From positions 1 through 53,514 of the forward strand of contig JAOPYI010000048.1 of assembly GCA_025964675.1 (NCBI GenBank): a stretch of DNA of 53,514 bases, read 5' to 3'. Below, piece by piece: positions 42,733 to 51,584 of this stretch. The notes beneath the pieces were generated by a model. That model worked only from the letters and a program-made list of their open reading frames with translations. It ran no database searches and was not told the origin of the DNA. Positions within the stretch are counted from its first letter, which is position 1. Each line of letters opens with the position of its first letter. A program made the position numbers and the translations under genes. This DNA is from Sphaerisporangium sp. Its GTDB lineage: Bacteria > Actinomycetota > Actinomycetes > Streptosporangiales > Streptosporangiaceae.

Positions 42733-43764
42733 TCAACTGGAGGGGTTCAGGACACGCGAGCGCTGCTGGACGCCGAGTCTGCCGTACGGATAGTCGGACA
42801 CGATCGGCGAGCCGGCCTCGGTGAGCAGACCTGTCTCCTTCTCGGACAGGTGCAACTCGGCGGCGCCGAGGTTGTCGTCGAGCTGTTCTAGCGTGCGTGC
42901 GCCGAGGATCACCGACGTGACCGCGGGCCGGTCCGCGACCCAGGCCAGCGCCACCTGCGACATGGACACGCCACGCCCCTCGGCGACCTGCCGCACCGTG
43001 TCGATGACCTGCCAGGTGCGCTCCTGCGCGTTGCGCGGGGCATACGCCTCCATGCCACGCTGCGGGTCCTCGCCGAGCCGAGTCGCGCCGGTCGGCACAT
43101 GGTCACGCGCGTACTTCCCACTCAACCAGCCACCGGCCAGCGGCGACCACGGCAGGATCCCGATGTTCTCGTTGCGGCACACATCCACCAGCTCGAACTC
43201 GATGTCGCGCACCAACAGGTTGTACTGGGGCTGCAGCGTCACGATGGGCGCGAGCCCACGGAACTGCGTCAGCAGCGCCGCCTTCTGCAACTGCCAGCCA
43301 AGGAAGTTGCTGACGCCCGCGTATCGGATCTTGCCGGCGCGCACCGCGTCGTCGAAGAAGCCGAGCGTCTCCTCGATCGGGGTCAGGGGATCCCAGGCGT
43401 GCGCCTGGTAGAGGTCGATGGTCTCGACCCCGAGCCGCCGTAGACTCGCTTCCAACGCCCGGGACAGGTTGGTGCGGGTCAGGCCCGCGTCATTGGGCCC
43501 ATCCCCCATCGGAAAACGTCCCTTCGTCGCGATGACGAGCTGATCCCGTACCCCCGGCCGGGCCGCCAGCCAGCGACCGACGATCTCCTCCGACAAACCC
43601 CGGGAGTACACATTCGCGGTGTCGATGAAGTTCCCCCCGCGCTCGACGAACCGGTTGAGCTGAGCATGCGACACCTCCTCGCTGCTCTCGTTGCCGAACG
43701 TCATCGTGCCCAGACACTGCGACGACACCACCGTGCCGGTGCTGCCCAAGGTGCGGTACTCCAT
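42733..43764 (-). CDS. Aldo/keto reductase
   Basis: The 343-aa enzyme has the catalytic-site residues of the AKR fold: FIDTANVYSRGLSEEIVGRWL with Asp and Tyr, VIATKGRFPMG with Lys, and YQAHAWDPLTPIEETL with His. The C-terminal NADPH-binding part has VILGARTLEQLDDNLGAAEL. ATG at 43764 follows GGGAGG by seven bases. It reduces aldehydes or ketones with NADPH; the specific substrate is not evident. It lies 175 bases upstream of the gasdermin gene in the same direction, and the gap has no recognisable terminator. It may or may not be co-transcribed. Confidence 0.93.
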   Translation of the reverse strand: MEYRTLGSTGTVVSSQCLGTMTFGNESSEEVSHAQLNRFVERGGNFIDTANVYSRGLSEEIVGRWLAARPGVRDQLVIATKGRFPMGDGPNDAGLTRTNLSRALEASLRRLGVETIDLYQAHAWDPLTPIEETLGFFDDAVRAGKIRYAGVSNFLGWQLQKAALLTQFRGLAPIVTLQPQYNLLVRDIEFELVDVCRNENIGILPWSPLAGGWLSGKYARDHVPTGATRLGEDPQRGMEAYAPRNAQERTWQVIDTVRQVAEGRGVSMSQVALAWVADRPAVTSVILGARTLEQLDDNLGAAELHLSEKETGLLTEAGSPIVSDYPYGRLGVQQRSRVLNPSS

Positions 43765-44154
43765 CGGTCTGCCTCCCTCAATGCGATCCAACTCGGAGTC
43801 TGCTCGACTGAGATTAAGCTGTCCAACAGAAGAAACTGATCCATTCAATCGTCGAGAACGATGAATCCTGATCCTTAATCAGCTCGAAGGGAACCGACGC
43901 CCGCCGATTCACACAGCACTCGACGTTGCACAGGGAGTCTCGAGTGACGCATGCCCGAGATGGTTCCACCCGGCACCGGACAAGTGCTCTCAACCCAGGT
44001 CACGGTACCCGGCGCCCCAAAGGAATTCGCATGACCCTCGCGTGATGGGTAACAGGGTAGCGAGGGGAGCTTGAGCGGTCATAATGTCGCAAGAGCGACA
44101 AGGGCCGCCCAGCCGTCCACTGGCTGGTCGTCACCCTGGAAGAGGAGCGGATCG
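43765..44154. other. Divergent intergenic region between aldo/keto reductase and coxG
   Basis: A 390-base gap, G+C-poorer near the reductase start. CATAAT (44080-44085) is a possible -10 for the CoxG-like gene, and a small GTCGC-AAGA-GCGAC hairpin lies at 44086-44099. No gene or RNA is seen. Confidence 0.35.
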
Positions 44155-45153
44155 ATGGCGATGCGATTCCAGCACGAGTTCACGGTTCCCGTGCCGATCG
44201 AGCAGGCGTGGTCGGTGCTTCTCGATGTCGAGCGGGTGGCTCCCTGCCTGCCGGGTGCGTCGCTCGACACCGTGGACGGCGACGCCTTCACCGGCCGGAT
44301 TAAGGTCAAGGTCGGTCCCATCACCGTGACCTACCGGGGCCAGGCGTCCTTCCAGTCGGTCGACAAGGACGCGCACTCGCTCAGCATCAAGGCCTCGGGC
44401 AAGGAGGCGCGCGGCACCGGCACCGCCAGCGCGCTCGTCAGCGCGGCGCTGACAGCCGACGGCGCGCGGACCAAGGTCGTCGTGGAGACCTCGTTCAACG
44501 TGACCGGCCGTCCGGCGCAGTTCGGACGCGGGGTGATGGCCGAGGTCGGAGCCAAGCTCATCGACCGGTTCGCCGCCAACCTCGCCGCCTTGCTGCGCGA
44601 GACCCCCGAGGAGGTGAGCGCCACGGCGCTCTCCGAGGGGGCCGTCCCGCCCCTGTCCGAGGAGCCCGCCGCCACCCCCTTCAACCAGCCTGCCGTCAGC
44701 CCGCTGGGCAAGCCGGTGACGACGGAGCTCGAGGAGCCCACCATCGCCCCACTCGCCACGACCGGTCACGAGGAGGCCAGCATCGTGTCGCTGGTCGCGC
44801 CCGTCGGCTCACCGGCCGGTGAGGCAGGCGAGCCCGCCGCGCCGGACCAGGCCGCCCCCGCACAGGCAGACCCGTCCACGCAGAAAGCTGGGTCCGGGGT
44901 GGCGGGGCAGCCGGGACGGCATCTCAGTGCCGTGCCGGACTCCTACGATGAGCCGTACGCCGAGGAGGCCGCGGGGCGCGAGGCGCACCCGGCCGGGACC
45001 GCCCGCACGGCCAGGACCCCCGACGAGGAGGCCCTCGACCTGCTGGAGATCGCGGGCGTCCCGCTGCTCAAGCGGCTCGTCCCCGCCGTCGCCGGCCTCG
45101 CCGTCGTGGTCTTCCTCGCCTGGCTGGTACGGCGGATGCTCACGCGCCGATAA
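44155..45153 (+). CDS. coxG: CoxG-like SRPBCC protein with C-terminal membrane anchor
   Basis: The 332-aa protein has an N-terminal SRPBCC domain (MAMRFQHEFTVPVPIEQAWSVLLDVERVAPCLPGASLDTVDGDAFTGRIKVKVGPITVTYRG), the CoxG (DUF1 carbon monoxide dehydrogenase subunit G) signature, up to about residue 150. A long Pro/Ala/Glu linker of about 150 residues follows, then a C-terminal transmembrane helix (LVPAVAGLAVVVFLAWLVRR). CoxG anchors or assists the molybdenum hydroxylase at the membrane. It lies about 3.6 kb from coxM, across the gasdermin cassette and reductase. ATG follows GAGGAG by seven bases. Confidence 0.92.
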   Translation: MAMRFQHEFTVPVPIEQAWSVLLDVERVAPCLPGASLDTVDGDAFTGRIKVKVGPITVTYRGQASFQSVDKDAHSLSIKASGKEARGTGTASALVSAALTADGARTKVVVETSFNVTGRPAQFGRGVMAEVGAKLIDRFAANLAALLRETPEEVSATALSEGAVPPLSEEPAATPFNQPAVSPLGKPVTTELEEPTIAPLATTGHEEASIVSLVAPVGSPAGEAGEPAAPDQAAPAQADPSTQKAGSGVAGQPGRHLSAVPDSYDEPYAEEAAGREAHPAGTARTARTPDEEALDLLEIAGVPLLKRLVPAVAGLAVVVFLAWLVRRMLTRR

Positions 45154-45354
45154 GCGGCGGCTCCGCGGCCGTTGGCGGCGGGCGGCGGAAACTCATCGGT
45201 CCGCGCGACGGCGAAACGACCGGAATGGCCATCCGCCTCGTCGATAAGCGCAAAAGTCGGGCAAGAGGAGGTCAGCACTCTCCCGAGACGAGCGGCAGCC
45301 GTACCTGCCCGGGCATATCCGAGTCAGCGTCAATGCCGACTCGGGAGATCAAGC

Positions 45355-48039
45355 ATGCAGCCGGATGTCAGCGTTGTGCTCATCACCTTCAACGATTCCG
45401 CCCGGTTGCCGCGCGCCATCGCGTCCGTGCTGAACCAGTCCCTCCGCAACCTCGAGCTGATAGTCGTGGACGACGCGAGCACCGACGACACCACCGGCGT
45501 GCTCGCCAGGTTCGACGACCCGCGCCTGAGGTACATCCGCAGGGAGACCAACAGTGGCGGCTGCGGCGCGCCGCGCAACACCGGGATGGACGCCGCCCGT
45601 GCCCCGCACATCATGTTCCTCGACAGCGACGACGAGCTGACCAAGCACGCCTGCAAGAGCCTGCTCGGCGAGGTGGAGCGGACGGACGCCGACTTCGCGG
45701 CCGGGCAGATCTCACGGCTGTTCGAGGCCACCGGGCGCACCCAGCGGTACTACCCGTCCCTCTACCGGCCCCGCAGGGTGGTCGAGGGCATCCGCTCCGA
45801 GCCCCGCCTGTTCCTGGACGGGTTCGCGACGAACAAGCTCTACCGCACCGCGTTCCTCCGCGAGCACGGCCTGCGCTTCGCCGAGAACATGCACTACGAG
45901 GACCACGTCTTCACCGCGGGCCTGTTCTGCGCGGCCCGGCGGTTCGCGGTCGTGCCGTGGGTGGTCTACCACTGGCACCGAGCGGTCGACTCGACCTCCA
46001 TCTCGCTGTCCATCCAGGAGATGGACAACATCCGGCACCGGGTGCGGGCGGCGCAGGTCAGCGACGCGATCCTGCGGGACAACGGCTGCTCCGACCTGGT
46101 GGCGGACAGGCAGCAGCGATTCCTGGTGCAGGACCTGCGCGTCTACCTGAACAAGCTGCCGCGCCACGCCAAGGTCTGGATCAAGGAGTTCGCGTCGGTG
46201 GTGCGGCCATACCTCGACGAGCTGGAGCCCGGCGTGCTGGGCCGGGCCGAGCCGACGACGAGGGTGTGCTGCCATCTCCTCCGTACCGACCATCTCGACG
46301 ACCTCGTGGTGGCGGCCCGCTCGATGACCGGTGCGAAGGCCGCGCCGCGGCACGCCATGCGGGTCGACGGCCGGACGTACTGGGGCACGCGCGCCGACCC
46401 CGGGCTGGAGATCACCGCGCTCCGGCTGGCCGAGCTGCCGTTCACCGCGTCGAGGATCCGGCATGAGATCGTCGACATCTCCCGCGAGGGCACGGTCGTG
46501 TCGATGACCGTGCGCACCTACGACCCGTTCGCGGTGCTGCGCCGCTGGAGGACCGTGGCCGAGCTGACCGTCAAGGGCATGCGCGTACGGCTGGCGCCGC
46601 AGCGGCAGCCGGACGGCAGCTATCTCACGGAGGTGCGGATGGACCTCGCGGAGGCGAGGCTCGGCAGGCTGGGGTTCGAGGGCTGCCGGGACGTGCGCAT
46701 CGGGTTCACCCGCTCCGACGGGCACCGGACGAGCGACCGCCTGCTGATCGACCCCACCGCGCCCCCGCTGGTCTTCACGGCCGGCAGGCACGAGGTCACG
46801 ATCGCCCCCGAAGGCGACAGCGCCTTCCTGCGCGTCTTCTGGAAGCCCGCGGGTCCGCTGCGCCGGGCGTCGCGGCTGCGCATGCTCCGCACCATGGCAG
46901 GCGGCACCGACCTCAAGCTGTGGGTGTACCGGCGCCTGATCCATGTGGTTCCGCGCCGTCGCGACCTGGCGCTGTTCGAGTCCGACATCGGCGCGGCCTG
47001 CACCGGCAACCCGAAGTACATCCACCAGGAGATCAGGCGGCGCGGGCTGCCGCTGGAGGTGTGCTGGTCGGTACGCGGCGAGGGCACAGGCTTCCCGCCC
47101 GGCGTCCCCCTCGTGCGGCGGATGAGCTGGCGGTACATCTGGGTCATGGCGAGGGCCGGCTACTGGGTCGACACGCACGGGTTCCCGCTGGACTTCCCGA
47201 AGCCCAAGGGCACGCGCTACCTGCAGACCTGGCACGGGCAGACGCTCAAGACGGTGGGGTTCGACTCCCCCGACCTGCGGGGCGACTTCCCGGGCCCCCG
47301 GGATCAGTGGCGCGCGGCCGTGGCGCGGTGGGACGCCCTGGTGTCGCCGGGGCCGGAGTTCGAGCGGGTCTTCGTGCCGTCGAACGAGTACACCGGGACC
47401 GTGCTCGGCTTCGGCTCGCCGAGGTGCGACGTGCTCGTCAACGGCGACCCGGACGCCGGGCCCCGCGTGCGCGAGGCGCTGGAGATCCCCGAGGACCGCA
47501 AGATCCTGCTGTACGCGCCCACGTACCGGGACCTGTCCAAGCGGACCGGGACATCGGTGCGGGTGGATCTCGAGGCCCTGGCCGGCGCGCTCTCGGACGA
47601 ATGGGTCGTGGTGCTCCGCACCCACCCTGCCGAGCGGTTCAAGGTGCCAGAGCGGGTGCGCCACTTCGTACGGCCCGCCGGGTCCTACCCCGAGGTCAAC
47701 GACCTGATCCTGTCCTCGGACGCGCTGCTCAGCGACTATTCGTCGATCATCTGCGACTACGCCTGCACCGGGCGGCCGATCCTGTTGTACGCCGACGACT
47801 ACGAGGAGTACGTCCGGGTGGAGCGCGGCCTGAACTACGACCTGCGGGAGATCGCCCCAGGGCCTCTGCTGACGACCACCGCCGAGCTGACGGCGGCGCT
47901 CCGCGGCCTGCCCTCGATCACGGCGGAGTACGCGGAGCGGTACGAGGACTTCGTGGGCCTGTTCTGCGCGGAGGAGACCGGCAAGGCCGCCCCCCGGGTT
48001 GTGGACGCCTTCTTCAGAGGCTTCGGAACGCGTCCGTGA
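45355..48039 (+). CDS. GT2 glycosyltransferase fused to CDP-glycerol:poly(glycerophosphate) glycerophosphotransferase
   Basis: The 894-aa protein has a GT2 domain (1-310: VSVVLITFNDSARLPRAIASVLNQSL, LIVVDDASTDDT, GGCGAPRNTGMDAARAPHIMFLDSDDE with its DxD). A beta-rich spacer (350-520) follows, then a Glyphos_transf domain (540-890: ALFESDIGAACTGNPKYIHQEI, LQTWHGQTLKTVGFD, LLYAPTYRD, LRTHPAERF, LLSDYSSIICDYACTGRPILLYADD). It would add sugar and (glycero)phosphate units during teichoic-acid-like polymer synthesis on the cytosolic membrane face. ATG follows GGGAG. It is first in the glycopolymer cluster. Confidence 0.94.
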   Translation: MQPDVSVVLITFNDSARLPRAIASVLNQSLRNLELIVVDDASTDDTTGVLARFDDPRLRYIRRETNSGGCGAPRNTGMDAARAPHIMFLDSDDELTKHACKSLLGEVERTDADFAAGQISRLFEATGRTQRYYPSLYRPRRVVEGIRSEPRLFLDGFATNKLYRTAFLREHGLRFAENMHYEDHVFTAGLFCAARRFAVVPWVVYHWHRAVDSTSISLSIQEMDNIRHRVRAAQVSDAILRDNGCSDLVADRQQRFLVQDLRVYLNKLPRHAKVWIKEFASVVRPYLDELEPGVLGRAEPTTRVCCHLLRTDHLDDLVVAARSMTGAKAAPRHAMRVDGRTYWGTRADPGLEITALRLAELPFTASRIRHEIVDISREGTVVSMTVRTYDPFAVLRRWRTVAELTVKGMRVRLAPQRQPDGSYLTEVRMDLAEARLGRLGFEGCRDVRIGFTRSDGHRTSDRLLIDPTAPPLVFTAGRHEVTIAPEGDSAFLRVFWKPAGPLRRASRLRMLRTMAGGTDLKLWVYRRLIHVVPRRRDLALFESDIGAACTGNPKYIHQEIRRRGLPLEVCWSVRGEGTGFPPGVPLVRRMSWRYIWVMARAGYWVDTHGFPLDFPKPKGTRYLQTWHGQTLKTVGFDSPDLRGDFPGPRDQWRAAVARWDALVSPGPEFERVFVPSNEYTGTVLGFGSPRCDVLVNGDPDAGPRVREALEIPEDRKILLYAPTYRDLSKRTGTSVRVDLEALAGALSDEWVVVLRTHPAERFKVPERVRHFVRPAGSYPEVNDLILSSDALLSDYSSIICDYACTGRPILLYADDYEEYVRVERGLNYDLREIAPGPLLTTTAELTAALRGLPSITAEYAERYEDFVGLFCAEETGKAAPRVVDAFFRGFGTRP

Positions 48040-48055
48040 CCCAGGAAAGAGCCGC

Positions 48056-49132
48056 ATGAACACGGTCGTGTTCGCCTGCATGGACGCCGACACGCTTGGT
48101 GGCATCCAGCAGGTGACCCACACGGTCGCCCAGGGCCTCGCCCTGCGCGGTCACGAGGTGCACGTGGTCGGCCTGCACCGCGCGCCCGATCCGTTCCGGT
48201 ACGTCGAGCGGCCCCTGTACGAGCACCACGTGGTGCAGCGGCGGCTCCTCGGCGAGGGGCGGCGCGGGGCGGCGCGCAGGCGCGTCTCCCGGCTGCTCTC
48301 CTCGCTCGGGCCGGGGTACGCGGTGCTGACCTCGCCTGGGGTGGTGTCGTGGCTCGCGGACCTGGTGCCGGCCCGGCTGCGCGTCATCGGGCAGTACCAC
48401 GGCTCATTCGACCACGCCCGCGGCACCTCGCACTTCGCGTCCGTACGGCGGGACTACCTGAACCTCGACCAGGCCGTCTTCCTCAGCCCCGACGACGCCT
48501 GGCGGTTCGCCGAGGAGGCGCTGCTGCCGAACGCCACCGACCTGCCCAACCCGCTGCGGTCATGGCCAGGGAAGACGTCCTTCCTCGACGTGCCGCGGGT
48601 GCTCGGGGTCGGCCGGCTGGCGGCCGTCAAGCGTTTCGACCGGCTCATCACGGCGTTCGCCCGCGCAGGCCGTACGCAGGCCCAGTGGGAGCTGCACCTG
48701 ATCGGCGACGGGCCCGAGCTGGTCCGCCTGCGCTCGCACGCCGCCGGTCTCGGCGTCGCCGGGCGTGTGGTGTTCCGGGGCAGGGTCCCCGCCTCGGAGA
48801 TCGGCCAGGAGTACCTCAACGGATCGATCCTCGGCCTCTCCAGCGAGCACGAAGGGCTCCCGCTGGTCGTGGGCGAGGCCGCGTCGTACGGCATGCCCAC
48901 GGTCGCCTTCGACGTCTCGGGTGGCGTGCGCTCGCTGGTCCGCGACGGCACGACGGGCGTCCTCGTGCCGCCGGCCGACGTGGACGCGTTCACCGGCGCG
49001 CTGGGCGGCCTGATGGCGGACCCGGCCAGGCGGCGGCGGCTCGGCGCGGCGGCCCGGGCCCACGCGGAGTCGTTCCGGCTCGAAAGGGTGCTGGACCGCT
49101 GGGAGGAGCTGTTCGCCCGTACCCGCCGCTGA
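48056..49132 (+). CDS. GT4-family glycosyltransferase
   Basis: The 358-aa protein has a Rossmann N-terminal domain with the GGIQQVTHTVAQGLALRGHEVHVV acceptor loop. A C-terminal nucleotide-sugar-binding domain has VLGVGRLAAVKRFDRLITAFA, LIGDGPELVRLRSHAAGLGVAGRVVFRG and SSEHEGLPLVVGEAASYGMPTVAFDVSGG. The EHEGLPLVVGEA motif is the GT4 EX7E site. Start follows AGGAAAG, 16 bases after the previous stop, so co-transcribed. It likely attaches a decorating sugar to the wall polymer. Confidence 0.94.
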   Translation: MNTVVFACMDADTLGGIQQVTHTVAQGLALRGHEVHVVGLHRAPDPFRYVERPLYEHHVVQRRLLGEGRRGAARRRVSRLLSSLGPGYAVLTSPGVVSWLADLVPARLRVIGQYHGSFDHARGTSHFASVRRDYLNLDQAVFLSPDDAWRFAEEALLPNATDLPNPLRSWPGKTSFLDVPRVLGVGRLAAVKRFDRLITAFARAGRTQAQWELHLIGDGPELVRLRSHAAGLGVAGRVVFRGRVPASEIGQEYLNGSILGLSSEHEGLPLVVGEAASYGMPTVAFDVSGGVRSLVRDGTTGVLVPPADVDAFTGALGGLMADPARRRRLGAAARAHAESFRLERVLDRWEELFARTRR

Positions 49133-49156
49133 TCTCGCCCCAGCGGCGGGCGGGCG

Positions 49157-50203
49157 CTAGCCCTTGATGAGCTGCTGCGACGAGGGGCGCGGCAGGGGGA
49201 CTCGGGCAAGTGAGAGCTGCCCGGCGGTGAGCATGGCCGGGAGTGGGCCGGGCTCGCGCAGGCGGTTGAGCCAGTCGTGGCCCTGCTGTTTGCATCGCGA
49301 CAGCCTGCGACGAGCGACCGTCCTGCGGTAGGCCAGCAGCTGCCGCGCCGACGCCCCTGAGCCGCCGGTCAGCTCGTACCCGTGGCCCTGAAGACGGCTT
49401 CCCAGCACCTCCTCGCACAGCGCGATCTCCCAGGGCGCAAGCCGGGTGGCCCAGCTTCCCACCCTCGCCCGGGTGACCTCCCCGTGGGTGTTGCTGTGCC
49501 AGACCTTGCGCGTCGGCACGGCCATCGTCGCCACGCGCCGGGGCTCGCACATCGCGGGGTCGAACTCCTCGCCGATGAACCCGCACAGCTTGGTCAGCTC
49601 CGCCTCCGGATCGGCGGTCAGGTCCTCGTAGCGCAGCTCGTAGTAGCTGTCGGCCGGCAACCGCTCGGCGTACCGCCGCCCTCGGTCGACGGCCTCCGAC
49701 CAGTTGGCGATGGCGTGGTAGACGTCGAGCGTGAACCACGGCATCTCCTTCAGCGATGCCACGCAGTCACGCCCGTCCCTCACCAGGTGGATGAACTGCG
49801 CGTCGGGGAAGAGCCGGAGCAGCGCGTCGACATGCTTGAAGTAGCTCGGCCGCTTGTCCCCCCATCGGGGCTTGCCGAACCGTTCGGCGTACGCCCGGAA
49901 GGCCTCGCCCATGACCGACCCAAGCGACCCGGGGCCCTCGACGGCCCTGCGGACGTAGGTCGCGCGGTCGATCCCCAGCTCGCGGAACAAGGTGCTCTTG
50001 TCGGTGGCGATCCACTCGGCCAGGCTGCGCCGGTTCTCGGCGTCGCGCATGTCCCCGTAGAGACGGCGCCGGAAGTACGCCGAGAGAAGGAAGCGGGTCT
50101 CCGGCGGCACCGCGATGCGCTCGTGCGAGTGCAGCATGAGCTGCAACATCGTGGTGCCGGAGCGCGGGCAGCCGATGACGAAGATGGGCCTGTCCGTACT
50201 CAA
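49157..50203 (-). CDS. Sulfotransferase
   Basis: The 348-aa protein starts FVIGCPRSGTTMLQLMLHSH, with the 5'-phosphosulfate loop CPRSGTT (12-18). It continues with FIHLVRDGRDCVASLKEM, the 3'-phosphate-binding region. It thus uses PAPS to sulfate a hydroxyl, most probably on a glycan. The TTG at 50203 is the only start consistent with this P-loop near the N-terminus; GGGGGTG lies seven bases before it. Its start lies just beyond the stop of the CDP-alcohol phosphatidyltransferase (50208), in the same direction. Cytosolic; the acceptor is unknown. Confidence 0.93.
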   Translation of the reverse strand: MSTDRPIFVIGCPRSGTTMLQLMLHSHERIAVPPETRFLLSAYFRRRLYGDMRDAENRRSLAEWIATDKSTLFRELGIDRATYVRRAVEGPGSLGSVMGEAFRAYAERFGKPRWGDKRPSYFKHVDALLRLFPDAQFIHLVRDGRDCVASLKEMPWFTLDVYHAIANWSEAVDRGRRYAERLPADSYYELRYEDLTADPEAELTKLCGFIGEEFDPAMCEPRRVATMAVPTRKVWHSNTHGEVTRARVGSWATRLAPWEIALCEEVLGSRLQGHGYELTGGSGASARQLLAYRRTVARRRLSRCKQQGHDWLNRLREPGPLPAMLTAGQLSLARVPLPRPSSQQLIKG

Positions 50204-50207
50204 CGAT

Positions 50208-51368
50208 CTACACCCCCGTGAAGAACGGATCGGTCCGCACGTGCTGGTCGTCCGGGCTCTTTGGTACGGCTCCCGCCGCGAGCGCCCGGGTGGAGAGCCA
50301 CATGCGGTAGACGAGGAAGATCTCGTTGATGACGAGCAGCGCGCCGGCGCCGGTCGTGACCGGCAGCAGCGCCGAGGCCCCCATCAGGGGCGCGGCCACG
50401 AACACCGCCGCGTGGAACTCGATGCCGCTCATCAGGTGGGTGCGCACACGGTACCGGGCGAGGAAGTCGCCGAGGCGCTGCCGCAGGCGCGCCCGGGGCT
50501 CGGCCGCCTCGGTCGGGTGCCCCTGGTCGTACGGCGCGGGGCCCGGCGACGGAGGGGCGTGGGAGAGCCGCCCGCGCGAGATGGGCTGGGTGGAGGCGAG
50601 GGAGTCGGCGGGGCCGGACGCCTGCCGGGGGATCATTGGACCGTGGGCGGCGATGTCCCGGCGCCCCTGTCCGTCTGCGTCTGAGTTGTCACAGGGCTCG
50701 TACGGCCCGGGCAGCTGCTCGGCGGGGTCGTAGGAGCCGTACACATGGTCGGGGTACTCGTACGCCAGGTCGGGGAACTCATGCGGCGAGCTACTGGAGA
50801 CGTCGTACCCGGAGCCCTGGGCCATCGATTCGACGGCCATGGCCTCGCGCATCGCGGCCATCTCCTCCCGGCGTGCGACACGCCGGCGGGCCTTCACGGT
50901 CTGGCGCACCCGCTTCATCTGCGGGGCGTTGACGTAGCGGAACAGGTCGAGAATGGCGATACCGGCGCCGAGCAGCACGTAGGCGAGCCGCCCCGTCGCG
51001 GCGTACTGGCCGTAGGCGATGCCGAAGGCGCAGCAGACGACACGGATCCGGTCACCCACGTAGTCGAGCCAGAGCCCGAAGGGGGTGCCGGTGCCCTTGA
51101 GACGGGCGATCTTGCCGTCGACGCAGTCGATCATGAAGCTCACGTAGAACAGCACCGCGCCCAGCACGAGACGGTTCGCCGCGAAACAGACCGCGGACGC
51201 CATGCCGAGGACCAGCGAGAAGCGGGTGAGGGCGTTAGGGGTGATCTCGGTGCGATTCGCTACGAACAGTGCCACCCGGCATGCCACCGGGTCGACCATG
51301 AACACCGTCCACCATGAGTCTCTGCGTTTGCGCGTCGCGCGGACGTCATCCAGCGAATAGGACCTCAT
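50208..51368 (-). CDS. CDP-alcohol phosphatidyltransferase with a long low-complexity insert
   Basis: About 386 aa. The catalytic motif DGKIARLKGTGTPFGLWLDYVGDR satisfies DGxxAR...G...D...D fully. N-terminal membrane helices surround it, then a roughly 130-residue hydrophilic, Pro/Gly/Asp-rich, acidic region (residues 165-300, YEYPDHVYGSYDPAEQ) precedes two terminal helices (FHAAVFVAAPLMGASALLPV). Most members lack such an insert. Starts at 51407 and 51380 are alternatives. It condenses CDP-diacylglycerol or CDP-alcohol with a polar alcohol; in this context a lipid-linked polymer starter is possible. Confidence 0.9.
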   Translation of the reverse strand: MRSYSLDDVRATRKRRDSWWTVFMVDPVACRVALFVANRTEITPNALTRFSLVLGMASAVCFAANRLVLGAVLFYVSFMIDCVDGKIARLKGTGTPFGLWLDYVGDRIRVVCCAFGIAYGQYAATGRLAYVLLGAGIAILDLFRYVNAPQMKRVRQTVKARRRVARREEMAAMREAMAVESMAQGSGYDVSSSSPHEFPDLAYEYPDHVYGSYDPAEQLPGPYEPCDNSDADGQGRRDIAAHGPMIPRQASGPADSLASTQPISRGRLSHAPPSPGPAPYDQGHPTEAAEPRARLRQRLGDFLARYRVRTHLMSGIEFHAAVFVAAPLMGASALLPVTTGAGALLVINEIFLVYRMWLSTRALAAGAVPKSPDDQHVRTDPFFTGV

Positions 51369-51584
51369 GGCTGCCAGCATGGCCACGACAAGCCACCGAG
51401 AACTCACTGTCTGTAACTAGCATGAGATCTCTAGATGGTTTCTTGACCGGTCCGGGCGACTGGCCCGCGCGCCTTGACCTCCGTTCGCAGGAAGCGAAGC
51501 CCGGCGCGGGTCGGCACGTCTACGGTGCGCATACGATCGACCACATATCGTGGTGACCATGACTCGACGCGCAGGAGGGCGCAT

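Noticed and set aside
45712-48123. 803-codon open frame on the minus strand
   Set aside because: It is antisense to the GT2-glycerophosphotransferase fusion, whose domains are intact; the protein has Arg/Gly/Val-rich shadow composition, a by-product of high GC.
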